NCBI GenBank assembly: GCA_900109435.1
Contig: FNZT01000009.1
Span: 115,095 to 179,094 of the forward strand
DNA length: 64,000 bases
Direction of reading: 5' to 3'
Source of the DNA: Ruminococcus sp. YRD2003
Lineage (GTDB): Bacteria; Bacillota; Clostridia; Oscillospirales; Ruminococcaceae
The position numbers and the translations under genes were made by a program. Numbering within the stretch: the first letter of the stretch is position 1; every line of letters starts with the position of its first letter. Positions 44,403 to 51,848 of this stretch are shown in pieces. The notes under the pieces are model-generated. The model made no database searches and was not told where the DNA came from. It saw only the letters and a list, made by a program, of their open reading frames with translations.

Positions 44403-45394
44403 TATTCTTTCTCCTTTTTATCCTTATTGGCAAGCTTTATGGCTCCTGATACCGCAAATATCACGGAAATGACAGTTCCGAGCACGAGCACGCTCCAGCA
44501 TATCACGCTGTTGAGGCTGTCGGTCGTCGTGAGGGAGGAGTCAAATGCGGGGAAGTATAATCCGTCGCCGAGTATGAGGTAGACGATGGTGTCGTTGAAA
44601 AAGTATATCAGCGAGCCCGCGAGTATGCATGAGGCAGCTTTTAGCAGTCCGTTCCACTTGGGATAGCGTATCAGCGCGAATATAGCCCACATGAACATCA
44701 GGAACGGCAGCGAGAATGCCGCAGCATAGCGGAAGAAGCTGAGTGAGCCTTCCTTTATCCCTATGCACAGCATCATCAGCGCGTAGGTCAGAGTGATAGT
44801 ACCTACAGCCGTCAGCCCTTTGTTGTTCCCGATGAGTTTCGCGACGGGCTTGCAGAAGACGATGAACGGCATGAACGGTATCGAAAGCCCGAAAAGTGTT
44901 GCCGACGCCGCGATGAAGAACCAGCCTCCGTGTGAGTATATGCAGCACACCGCATAGAGCAGGAGCAGGCTCGCGGTGAAGGAGCCGACTGTCCACAGGA
45001 AGCGGTTGTCGGGCATCATCAGCGGCACTACGATGAGCGACGCGGGTATCAGCATTGCCGCAAGCACGATGAAGAACCATGTAAGTCCCGCGCCCGTTGC
45101 AATGTTGACGATGAGGCAGACAAGTATCGGGAGAGCAAATATTGCTCCGATTATGCAGCCTGCAATGGCTGTGCGGCGCTTGAAGAATCTCGCCTGCTTG
45201 GAGATGACCTCGGTGCGCTCCTTCGCGATTGCCTTGTCAATGGTCGTGTCGCATTTCCGCATATCCGCAAGCAGTCCCGAGCAAGCCTGACACTCGCTCA
45301 GGTGCTGCTCGACGGCTTCTTCGCTCGACTTGCTGCACGCCTTGTCGATATACAGCGGCAGCAGGTCGGCTATCATATCACAGTTATATTTCAT
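44402..45394 (-). CDS. Anti-sigma factor with zinc finger and multi-helix membrane domain
   Basis: 330 residues. The N-terminal zf-HC2 domain (about 1-50) carries the His-x3-Cys-x2-Cys site in EQHLSECQACSG. A basic linker follows, and then about eight membrane helices (about 75-320), unlike the single helix of the other anti-sigma in this window. It presumably sequesters the sigma factor whose gene overlaps its start by 11 bases. The signal may be lipid- or membrane-related given the polytopic domain, but that is speculation. Confidence 0.88.
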   Translation of the reverse strand: MKYNCDMIADLLPLYIDKACSKSSEEAVEQHLSECQACSGLLADMRKCDTTIDKAIAKERTEVISKQARFFKRRTAIAGCIIGAIFALPILVCLIVNIATGAGLTWFFIVLAAMLIPASLIVVPLMMPDNRFLWTVGSFTASLLLLYAVCCIYSHGGWFFIAASATLFGLSIPFMPFIVFCKPVAKLIGNNKGLTAVGTITLTYALMMLCIGIKEGSLSFFRYAAAFSLPFLMFMWAIFALIRYPKWNGLLKAASCILAGSLIYFFNDTIVYLILGDGLYFPAFDSSLTTTDSLNSVICWSVLVLGTVISVIFAVSGAIKLANKDKKEKE

Positions 45395-45878
45395 TCTTAT
45401 CCATCCTTTCCTTGAGCTTCAGTCTGGCGCGGTGATAAGTTACGCGTGCCCATGTTTCGGTCTTGCGGAATATCGCTCCTATCTGGGTGAACGACAGCTC
45501 GCCGAACACGCGCAGCTCAAAGACTTCCTTGTACGGATCTTCCATGTCGTGCAGAAGCATATGGATCCTGAATGACGTCTCGGAGTCGGTAATGCTCTGC
45601 TCAATATCGGTGTTGATGTCTGCGAGAGGCTCGTCAGGCTCTTCCTGATAGCGTGAATTGCGCCGCGTTTCGTCGATAAAGACGTTCTTTGCGATAGCGC
45701 ACAGCCATGAGAGACACTCGGATTCGCCGCGGAAGGTCTGCTTGGTGGTCATTGCCTTGAAGAAGGTCTCCTGAGTTATCTCCTGAGCTTTGTGGCTGTC
45801 CTTTGCGAGGGTCATCACGTAGGAATACACCTGCATATAGCAGGTCTCGTACAGCTTTTCGGCAGTCTTTTTGTCCAA
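45384..45878 (-). CDS. ECF RNA polymerase sigma factor
   Basis: 164 residues. Region 2 (about 8-75) has AQEITQETFFKAMTTKQTFRGESECLSWLCAIAKNVFIDETRR. Region 4 (about 105-160) has ELSFTQIGAIFRKTETWARVTYHRARLKLKERM. Clearly related to the other ECF factor of this window (compare FRG...WLC.IAKN and ..TYHRARLKLKE). It is first in the sigma / anti-sigma / DUF4097 operon, behind an ECF-type promoter. It overlaps the anti-sigma gene by 11 bases. The regulon is unknown. Confidence 0.93.
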   Translation of the reverse strand: MDKKTAEKLYETCYMQVYSYVMTLAKDSHKAQEITQETFFKAMTTKQTFRGESECLSWLCAIAKNVFIDETRRNSRYQEEPDEPLADINTDIEQSITDSETSFRIHMLLHDMEDPYKEVFELRVFGELSFTQIGAIFRKTETWARVTYHRARLKLKERMDKNEI

Positions 45879-45910
45879 TCATCGCACCTCCTTCCTTGGC
45901 TTCTGTCGGT

Positions 45911-45938
45911 TAGACGGACTAAGTACGGAAACGTTACA
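45911..45938 (-). promoter_or_regulatory. ECF-type promoter of the second sigma/anti-sigma operon
   Basis: Minus strand TGTAAC (45938-45933), 16-bp spacer, CGTCTA (45916-45911), 32 bp before the sigma start. It matches the Bacillus SigX/SigM/SigV pattern and the promoter before the other ECF operon. Confidence 0.7.
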
Positions 45939-46058
45939 AAGTTTTTCAAAAATTTTCAAAAAAAATTTTTTGCGGGAGTTTACGGCTTCTGAACAGCCCT
46001 TCCCGCAACGTATGACAGCTTTGCCGCCGACTCCGTGCCGACGGCAATTTCTTATCTG

Positions 46059-46372
46059 TTACGCGAGCCTCACCACCAGAGTGATGCTGAAGCACCCGCT
46101 CTCTATCTCGGCATAGACCTCGCCGTCCATGAGGCTCATGAGCCTCTTGCAGTTGAAGAGCCCGAGACCGTTTCCCTGCGCCTTATCGGCGCTTGCGCCG
46201 CGGTGGAAGCTCTCGGATATCTGCGGGAGCTCCACGTTCTCGTCGTCGATGACGGCAGTGCGGTCGGATAGATTGAGTGTGACGCCGTCAGCCGTGATCT
46301 CTTCGCGCGGAGGAAGTCTGTCAGCAGCGAGGCGAGCTCCTTGTCGTCCTCGACGATAAGTATGGCGGTCAT
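46059..46372 (-). pseudogene. Deletion scar joining a response-regulator start to a histidine-kinase end
   Basis: It begins MTAILIVEDDKELASLLTDFLRAK, the receiver start of an OmpR-type response regulator, with a GGTGG site before the ATG. Near 46300 the frame changes and the remaining sequence encodes the end of a sensor-kinase ATPase domain: SDRTAVIDDEN, GNGLGLFNCKRLMSLMDGEV and FSITLVVRLA, with a stop at 46059. The rest of the regulator and most of the kinase are missing. This is most simply one internal deletion that removed roughly two genes' worth of sequence and left out-of-frame ends. Confidence 0.8.
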
Positions 46373-46487
46373 ATGATCACCACCTGTATCCATTTTATCA
46401 TAATGCGGTAAATAAAGCAAGTAGGGCGGACTGAAATGTCCGCCCGTGTGAGATGTTTGTAAAGTCGGGTATCGGGTGGCTCACCGC

Positions 46488-46655
46488 TTACCAGCCCTGT
46501 TCCATGAGGCAGTTTTTGAGCGCGCGCTCACGCTCGCGCAGCTCCTTTTCTCCGCCGTCGAAGCTGCCCATTACCTTCTCGCCGACTACGTTCGCGACAA
46601 GAGCCTTTATGAAGCAATAGGCAAGGTACAGATTACCTTTGATGAGAACGCGCCT
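46488..46655 (-). pseudogene. C-terminal gene fragment, unknown
   Basis: The minus strand encodes an end GSFDGGEKELRERERALKN...MEQGW with a natural-looking stop at 46488. It has no start: the frame closes at 46656, and the right boundary probably lies near 46620, where plus-strand metallopeptidase sequence begins. I do not recognise the parent gene. It fits a border scar of the decayed element that follows. Confidence 0.45.
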
Positions 46656-46669
46656 TTACAGCAGCTTAT

Positions 46670-47191
46670 ATGCTCCGTGACGGCTCAGGAAAAAGCGTTC
46701 AGAAAGTTAAAGGTAAAAAGTTTTCCCGAAAGGAAAAGGACTATTACGGCGTACATATGGACGTTCTGCAAATGCACTTCGGCGAATATCCGAACATCGA
46801 GTATGACTTCGAGGGCGGTAATGTTGTTGGTATAAGCACAGCGTATAAAACGCCTGAAAAGATACACAAGTCCAAAGTCGAGGGCAACAAAGCCTATGCT
46901 GAAAAGCACGACGGACATACTCAGTTCTTCAATGAGGACGGTAGAAGTACAGCGTTTCACGAAATGGGACATATCTATGCTGATAAGAAAGGCATTCCCG
47001 AGGGCTTTGCCGAGGATGCTGAACGTTGGCTCAAAGAGAGCAAATGCGATATGCTGAAATCTACTGATGAGGCGTGGGCAGAAGCGTGGGGAGCTTACCA
47101 CACTAAGAATCCTGATTTGCCTGATTATATGCTGAATATGTTGAAAAGGTTTCAAATGCACCTATTGACATTTCGGCAGAAAATGGTATAA
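46670..47191 (+). pseudogene. Remnant with zincin metallopeptidase motif (phage- or toxin-like)
   Basis: 173 codons. The recognisable part runs from KKFSRKEKDYYGV to NPDLPDYMLN and includes TAFHEMGHIYADKKGIPEGFAEDAERW. HEMGH is a HExxH zinc site with a plausible downstream acidic ligand. The C-terminus after about 47130 does not fit: another frame continues as AEYVEKVSNAPIDISAENG, a sequence style typical of phage head-associated proteins. So a frameshift near 47130-47150 broke a longer gene. There is no ribosome site at the start. It is probably the end of a phage minor-head protein or a polymorphic toxin. Confidence 0.6.
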
Positions 47192-47361
47192 TAGAATCAG
47201 GAAATAATCACGCTCTTGGAGATTCCTCAGCAGAACAATATGAGCCTAACTATTCTTTTGAACCTAAAGTTACTCCAGAAGTTCAGGAAGCCTTTAACGA
47301 AGAGTATAATAAGGCTGTTGAATTATATGGTGAAATCAATACTGTTTCTGGTGTTGATGTG

Positions 47362-47778
47362 ATGACAGATGTTTCAAAAGATGAAGGAAATTACAATGAT
47401 AATAGTCGCTGGATTTCACTTCGCCATGCAAAAAAGAAAAATGGTTTAAAATTAATGGCTGCTGTTGCGCAAGAGAAATATAAAAACGGTAAATGGTCAA
47501 CTGGTCATCCACGACACGCAATGAGACATGAAATAGGTCATGCTATACAGCTCCATTATAGTATGAATGACACAAACTGGTCGGAAAAGTTGCTTAAAAT
47601 ATCTGATATCTTTCAAAAAGCCATTCAAGAAATTGAGGGGTATACAATGCCGTCATCATATATTGGTGACGATATTGAGGAATTCATTTCCGAATGTGTA
47701 GCTGCAAGCTTTTTAAATCCTAAGAAGCAATCAAAAACTGTTAAGGATGTTTTCAGAATAATTACAGGGGGTGCGTAA
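47362..47778 (+). CDS. Second zincin-like metallopeptidase domain (fragment)
   Basis: 138 residues from the first ATG, but the frame is open without a start back to 47125 and is most simply the continuation of the preceding broken gene. It contains RHEIGHAIQLHY (HExxH), a second metallopeptidase-type site, then IEEFISECVAASFLN (possible acidic third ligand). The base composition is clearly more AT-rich than the flanks, suggesting a swapped-in module. No ribosome site before 47362. It ends just before a tiny gene, a toxin-then-immunity-like order. Confidence 0.5.
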   Translation: MTDVSKDEGNYNDNSRWISLRHAKKKNGLKLMAAVAQEKYKNGKWSTGHPRHAMRHEIGHAIQLHYSMNDTNWSEKLLKISDIFQKAIQEIEGYTMPSSYIGDDIEEFISECVAASFLNPKKQSKTVKDVFRIITGGA

Positions 47779-47779
47779 T

Positions 47780-47965
47780 ATGCAGGAAATGCCAATTAAA
47801 ATTGCAGAATGGACTGAACTAAGATTCCCAGAAGGAAGACGTTTCCTTAAAGACGATGCTCCTGATGATGTTCGCCGTGAAGCTCTTGAATGGGAAAGAG
47901 AGTTCAATAATAAAACAGGCCGCAGACGTATAGTAAATATTGATATAGAAACCGCCCAGCAATGA
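47780..47965 (+). CDS. Tiny protein following the metallopeptidase fragment
   Basis: 61 residues beginning MQEMPIKIAEWTELRFPEG; soluble and charged, no recognised motif. GGGGGTG lies before the ATG. It starts one base after the previous stop. The position suggests a partner or immunity-like protein, but nothing in the sequence proves it. A small hairpin (AACCGC/GCGGTT, 47950-47972) with TTTTCTT follows and may end the transcript. Confidence 0.55.
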   Translation: MQEMPIKIAEWTELRFPEGRRFLKDDAPDDVRREALEWEREFNNKTGRRRIVNIDIETAQQ

Positions 47966-48002
47966 GCGGTTTTCTTATACCCATTTGAAGGAGGTGAGGA
48001 GA

Positions 48003-48200
48003 ATGGATAGTTCAGACCGTATCGAAATAACCTTCAAGAGCGGTGAGACTATCTCTTACGATAGCTTAATGGCATTACGTCTGAGGGGAGGTTTTTTTAC
48101 ATACAATTTTACATACAATCGAGACATTATTTCACCGAATCTAATAAGGCAGAACTCGAAAAATAGCCGTTTTCATAAATGGAAAAGGTCGCGATTTTAA
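48003..48200 (+). CDS. Short protein, probably truncated, in the decayed element
   Basis: 65 residues behind a strong GGAGGTGAGGAG site. The first ~30 residues (DRIEITFKSGETISYDSLMAL) look like an ordinary globular start. The rest becomes low-quality basic sequence (NSRFHKWKRSRF) preceded by a repeated TTTTACATACAA, suggesting a duplication or frameshift that truncated the gene. Function unknown. Confidence 0.5.
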   Translation: MDSSDRIEITFKSGETISYDSLMALRLRGGFFTYNFTYNRDIISPNLIRQNSKNSRFHKWKRSRF

Positions 48201-48220
48201 CAAGTCTTTAACTTTTCTTT

Positions 48221-48308
48221 AAGGCAGCACCGCACAAAGAGCGTTTGATTGCTTTTAACACTTTTGTGACGTCCCGCATACAATGAGAAAGCGGCTGTAT
48301 ACAGCCGC
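48221..48308. other. AAGGCAGCAC motif and palindrome before the lysozyme gene
   Basis: AAGGCAGCAC (48221-48230) recurs at 13454 and 43403 in other intergenic gaps. A perfect 18-bp palindrome, GCGGCTGTATACAGCCGC (48291-48308), ends 24 bp before the lysozyme start and could be an operator or an mRNA hairpin. Confidence 0.4.
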
Positions 48309-48332
48309 AAACGCAAAGGAGGTGTGAAAGCG

Positions 48333-49025
48333 ATGACTAAAAACGGAATTGATGTTTCCGAGTGGCAGGGTGATATCGACTGGTCGGCGGTACGCACGGA
48401 CTTCGTGATCATACGAGCGGGCTATGGCAGGGAGATATCGCAGAAGGACAAGAAGTTCGAGCGCAACTACGCGGGCGCAAGGGCGGCAGGGATACCCTGC
48501 GGCGCATATTGGTACAGCTACGCGATGAGCGAGGATGAAGCACGCCGCGAGGCTGCTGTGTGCATCGAGGTGCTCCGCGGGAAGCAGTTCGAGTATCCGA
48601 TATATCTCGACGTTGAGGAGCAGAAGGTGCTCGCTCTCGGTCGGGAGAAGGTCAGCGGAATAATAGCTGCTTTCCTTAAAGAGCTTGAAAATGCGGGCTA
48701 TTTCGCGGGACTGTATATGTCAGCAAACCCGCTGACGAACTGTACCACTGACTATATAAAGAAGCGTTTTGCGATATGGGTAGCGAACTATGATGTTCCG
48801 AAGCCGAGCTACAGCGGCAGTTATGGTATGTGGCAGAAGTCGAGCAAAGGCAGGGTCGCGGGCATCAGCGGAAATGTGGATACCGATGAGTGCTATGCCG
48901 ACTACCCGAAGGCAATAGTCGAGGCAGGCGACAACGGCTTTTCGGCTGCTCCCGTCAAGGACACGAAGGAGGTAACTCTCACTATCGACGGTCAGACCTA
49001 CAGCGGGATGCTGAATGAGGTATAA
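48333..49025 (+). CDS. GH25 lysozyme (phage-type endolysin)
   Basis: 230 residues, no signal peptide, as in phage endolysins. The GH25 core (about 5-190) has the opening GIDVSEWQGDIDW (catalytic Asp region), IRAGYG, YWYSYA, and YLDVEEQ with the catalytic Asp-x-Glu. It cleaves the muramic-acid/glucosamine bond of peptidoglycan. About 25 C-terminal residues (VTLTIDGQTYSGML) form a small strand-rich end, perhaps part of a binding module. The ATG at 48333 follows GGAGGTG. It closes the decayed phage-like stretch. Confidence 0.92.
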   Translation: MTKNGIDVSEWQGDIDWSAVRTDFVIIRAGYGREISQKDKKFERNYAGARAAGIPCGAYWYSYAMSEDEARREAAVCIEVLRGKQFEYPIYLDVEEQKVLALGREKVSGIIAAFLKELENAGYFAGLYMSANPLTNCTTDYIKKRFAIWVANYDVPKPSYSGSYGMWQKSSKGRVAGISGNVDTDECYADYPKAIVEAGDNGFSAAPVKDTKEVTLTIDGQTYSGMLNEV

Positions 49026-49042
49026 ACAGCCGCATAACACAA

Positions 49043-49069
49043 AAAGGCTCACCAAACAGGTGAGCCTTT
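49043..49069. terminator. Bidirectional terminator
   Basis: AAAGGCTCACC pairs with GGTGAGCCTTT around five bases, 18 bp after the lysozyme stop and facing the ilvE stop. Confidence 0.75.
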
Positions 49070-49125
49070 GCTGTATTGGATCAGTGCTGACGAGGATAAT
49101 CAGAACTTCGGATAAATACCGCCGA

Positions 49126-50193
49126 TTATTCTACGGGAACTATCCAGTTGAATGTATCCTCTACCTTGCCCCACTGGATGCCTGTCATCGTATCATAGAG
49201 CATCTGAGATATCTTGCCTATCTTGTTGCCGTTTATCTCCATTACCTTGTCGCCCCATTTGAGGTGTCCGACAGGAGAGATAACTGCGGCTGTACCTGTG
49301 CCGAATACCTCGTCGAGCTTGCCTGCGTCGTAGGCGTCGGCTATCTCCTGGATGTCGATGCGTCTTTCCTCGACCTCGAGACCCTTGCTCTTGGCTACCT
49401 CGATAGCAGACTTACGTGTGATACCGGGGAGGATAGAGCCCTGAAGCATAGGTGTTACTACCTTGCCGTCAATTACGAAGAAGATGTTCATAGCGCCGAC
49501 TTCCTCAATGTACTTCTGCTCAACGCCGTCGAGCCAGAGCACCTGTGAGTAGTTCTGCTTGTGAGCCTCGTCCTGACCGATAAGGGAAGCAGCGTAGTTG
49601 CCGCCTGTCTTTGCAAATCCCATACCGCCTCTTACTGCACGGACATACTTGCTCTCAACGTAGATGTTGACGGGGTTGAGTCCGCTCTCGTAGTAAGCGC
49701 CCGAGGGTGAGAGGATGATGATGAAGAGGTAGTGCTCGCCGGGCTTAACGCCGAGGAACGGGTCAACTGCGATGATGAACGGACGGATGTAGAGTGACTC
49801 GCCTTCCTTGGAGGGTACCCAGTCCTTCTCGACCTTGAGGAGCTCCATGAGGCACTGCATACCGAGTTCTTCGGGGAGCTGCGGGATAACAAGTCTCTCG
49901 TTGGACTTGTTGAGTCTCTTGAAGTTCTCCATAGGACGGAAGAGCTGTACCTTGCCTTCAGCGGTACGGTAAGCCTTCATGCCCTCGAAAACTTCCTGAC
50001 CGTAGTGGAAGCACATAGCGGCAGGGGAGAGACCGATCTCGCCGTAAGGCTTGATCTCGGGGTCATGCCAGCCCTGTCCCTCATCGTAGGGCATTACGAG
50101 CATATAGTCTGTGAAGATGTGACCGAAGCCGAGCTTGTCACCGGGCTGGGGCTTAGCCTTGAGAGCTGATGCTTTTGTGAATTTGATTTCCAT
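49126..50193 (-). CDS. ilvE: Branched-chain amino acid aminotransferase
   Basis: 355 residues, class IV PLP fold, type II BCAT (the ~350-residue kind). Transfers amino groups between glutamate and the keto acids of leucine, isoleucine and valine. The PLP Lys is in [12 protein letters not shown] (near 195). Other family blocks: [34 protein letters not shown] and [11 protein letters not shown] chose the ATG at 50193 over the TTG at 50202 for spacing from AAGAAGG. It is a single gene. Confidence 0.96.
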   Translation of the reverse strand: MEIKFTKASALKAKPQPGDKLGFGHIFTDYMLVMPYDEGQGWHDPEIKPYGEIGLSPAAMCFHYGQEVFEGMKAYRTAEGKVQLFRPMENFKRLNKSNERLVIPQLPEELGMQCLMELLKVEKDWVPSKEGESLYIRPFIIAVDPFLGVKPGEHYLFIIILSPSGAYYESGLNPVNIYVESKYVRAVRGGMGFAKTGGNYAASLIGQDEAHKQNYSQVLWLDGVEQKYIEEVGAMNIFFVIDGKVVTPMLQGSILPGITRKSAIEVAKSKGLEVEERRIDIQEIADAYDAGKLDEVFGTGTAAVISPVGHLKWGDKVMEINGNKIGKISQMLYDTMTGIQWGKVEDTFNWIVPVE

Positions 50194-50255
50194 AGTATTC
50201 AACCTTCTTTGATATATTTTCCGTACACATCTTTGAGCACGGAATAATGATAAAC

Positions 50256-50387
50256 TCAGTTAGCGGAGAAGTATTTCTTCTCGTAGATCTTCTTGCAGAC
50301 GATGACGGTAGCGGTCGCTGCGGCACCTACTGCCACGACAGCGCCTGTTATCGACACTGCAAGGATGAGCTTGGTTTTCTTATCCAT
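50256..50387 (-). CDS. Tiny membrane protein, unknown
   Basis: 43 residues, [18 protein letters not shown]...: a basic start, one Ala/Val-rich membrane helix (about 7-29) and a basic tail ([10 protein letters not shown]). A strong GGGAGGAAAAA site precedes the ATG. It is 62 bp upstream of ilvE in the same direction. No family recognised. Confidence 0.65.
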   Translation of the reverse strand: MDKKTKLILAVSITGAVVAVGAAATATVIVCKKIYEKKYFSAN

Positions 50388-50513
50388 AGTTTTTCCTCCC
50401 TGTTAGAGTTGGGGACAATTACCGTTTTTAATTATACCATATTTTTCAACTATTTTCCATAGGGCAAATCCAAAAAACTGCACAAATAATAGTGTTGATG
50501 TTTGTGCATACTG

Positions 50514-51128
50514 TCAATCATCAAATGTGCGTATGCGGAGGGTGGCTCCGAGGCTCTCGCACACCTCGCGTGAAGCGTCTATCTGCTCCTGCGGGATAAC
50601 ATCGACTATTGACATAATGACCTCGGCATTGCCCGTCTTTACGCAGTCGGAGGTGAAGCTCTGCATAGCTTCCCATGCGTTATCGAATTTCGGGCGCGTC
50701 ACTGCCATGTACTCGTCTTTGGTGCCTGCATTGAGGCTGACGGAGACGGTGTCCATGACCTCGCAGAGCTCCGCCGCGACGCTCCTGCCGTTGATAAGGT
50801 CGCCGAGACCGTTGGTGTTTATGCGGAGCTTTGGACATTTCCGCACCATTCTCAGCGCCTTTGCCACCGTGACAACATCGCTGACACGTTCGGTCGGTTC
50901 TCCGTAGCCGCAGAATACTATCTCGTCGTACTTGGAAAGGTCGCGCTTGGCGAGGTCGTCGAATATCTCGTCAAGTGAAGGCTCGTGCTCGAGCCAGAGC
51001 GGGTCGGAACCGTATGCGCCGTCGGCGTGCGTGCGTATGCAGAATGTGCAGGCACACGGACATTTATTGGTCAGGTTTATGTAGAGGTTTTTTCCGACCT
51101 CGTAGGAAATGGTCATTGCTTTTTTCAT
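50514..51128 (-). CDS. TatD-linked radical SAM protein
   Basis: 204 residues. The radical-SAM iron-sulfur motif is CPCACTFC (Cys-x3-Cys-x2-Cys) near 19-26; later come FCGYGEPTER (SAM-binding GGE-like turn) and LRINTNGLG. Size and sequence fit the small family named for frequent linkage to TatD nucleases, and a tatD gene is present in this window about 4 kb away on the other strand. The reaction is unknown. It overlaps the SecD-like lipoprotein gene by four bases (ATGA), so it is translationally coupled to it. Confidence 0.88.
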   Translation of the reverse strand: MKKAMTISYEVGKNLYINLTNKCPCACTFCIRTHADGAYGSDPLWLEHEPSLDEIFDDLAKRDLSKYDEIVFCGYGEPTERVSDVVTVAKALRMVRKCPKLRINTNGLGDLINGRSVAAELCEVMDTVSVSLNAGTKDEYMAVTRPKFDNAWEAMQSFTSDCVKTGNAEVIMSIVDVIPQEQIDASREVCESLGATLRIRTFDD

Positions 51129-51838
51129 TTCTTATCGTCTCCGATCTTGTGTTCTGTTATTTCGAGTCCGCAGGGGAGAGCTCCGCTGTCTATGGCAGCA
51201 GCGAGCTCCATTGACGATTCAGCTGTGAGATCGCCCGAAATCACGGCGCTGCCGTTAAGTATCTGAGCTGACACTGTCGGTGCGGAGATGAGCTCGTTAT
51301 CGAACCATATCGCGAGCGGCGTGGATGTGCCTGCGAGCTCGCCTGTAGCTTCAGCTAATTTGTCCTTGCCTGCATTGTTCGCCGTGATAACTACTGCGTA
51401 TTCCATATCGTTTTCGGTATGCATCATCGTTGCGGATACTGTGTCAATATCCGAATTATCGAGTACGACCTCTCCCGTCGGGACAGTCTCTCCTTCGGAG
51501 TTCGTCTCGCTCCCGTCGCCCTTTCTGAACGTCATCTCACCGTGTCTGGTGATAATGTCCGGCGTGTCGTCGTTCCAGTTTTCGGCCGATACATCGAACT
51601 TTATCGTTGACGTGTCGTCGTTGTTGTAGGATACATCATACTGTACACCCGGGTAGATGCTCCCGAGTCTGCGGCAGGCTATCTCGGTACACTCGTGGAG
51701 CTTGCTGCTGTCTTCAGCTTTGAGCGTGATGCTGCTGTTAGCACTTTTGGAATTGCTTTTATCCGAAGCGTCGGGATTAGCAGCGCACCCGCTGAGGAGC
51801 ATTGCCGCCGTGGCTGCGATCACAAAACATTTTTTCAT
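51125..51838 (-). CDS. Lipoprotein with SecD-P1-head-like domain
   Basis: 237 residues from MKKCFVIAAT, behind AAGGAGAAAG; upstream open codons have no site. The lipobox is LLSGC (Cys near 18). A Ser/Asn-rich stalk is followed by a domain whose end (LAIWFDNELISAPTVSAQILNGSAVISG, then LAAAIDSGALP) matches the SecD periplasmic head. It is not SecD itself: there are no membrane helices after it. It sits between alr and the radical SAM gene, with 10 bp and a 4-base overlap. The role is unknown. Confidence 0.82.
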   Translation of the reverse strand: MKKCFVIAATAAMLLSGCAANPDASDKSNSKSANSSITLKAEDSSKLHECTEIACRRLGSIYPGVQYDVSYNNDDTSTIKFDVSAENWNDDTPDIITRHGEMTFRKGDGSETNSEGETVPTGEVVLDNSDIDTVSATMMHTENDMEYAVVITANNAGKDKLAEATGELAGTSTPLAIWFDNELISAPTVSAQILNGSAVISGDLTAESSMELAAAIDSGALPCGLEITEHKIGDDKK

Positions 51839-51848
51839 TTCTTTCTCC

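Noticed and set aside
47125..47361. Start of the second metallopeptidase gene further upstream
   Set aside because: The frame is open to 47125 but contains no start codon with a ribosome site; it is better explained as continuation of the broken upstream gene.
46440..49025. Intact prophage
   Set aside because: Only fragments and a lysozyme are present; no integrase, packaging, capsid or tail genes and no attachment-site repeats were seen.
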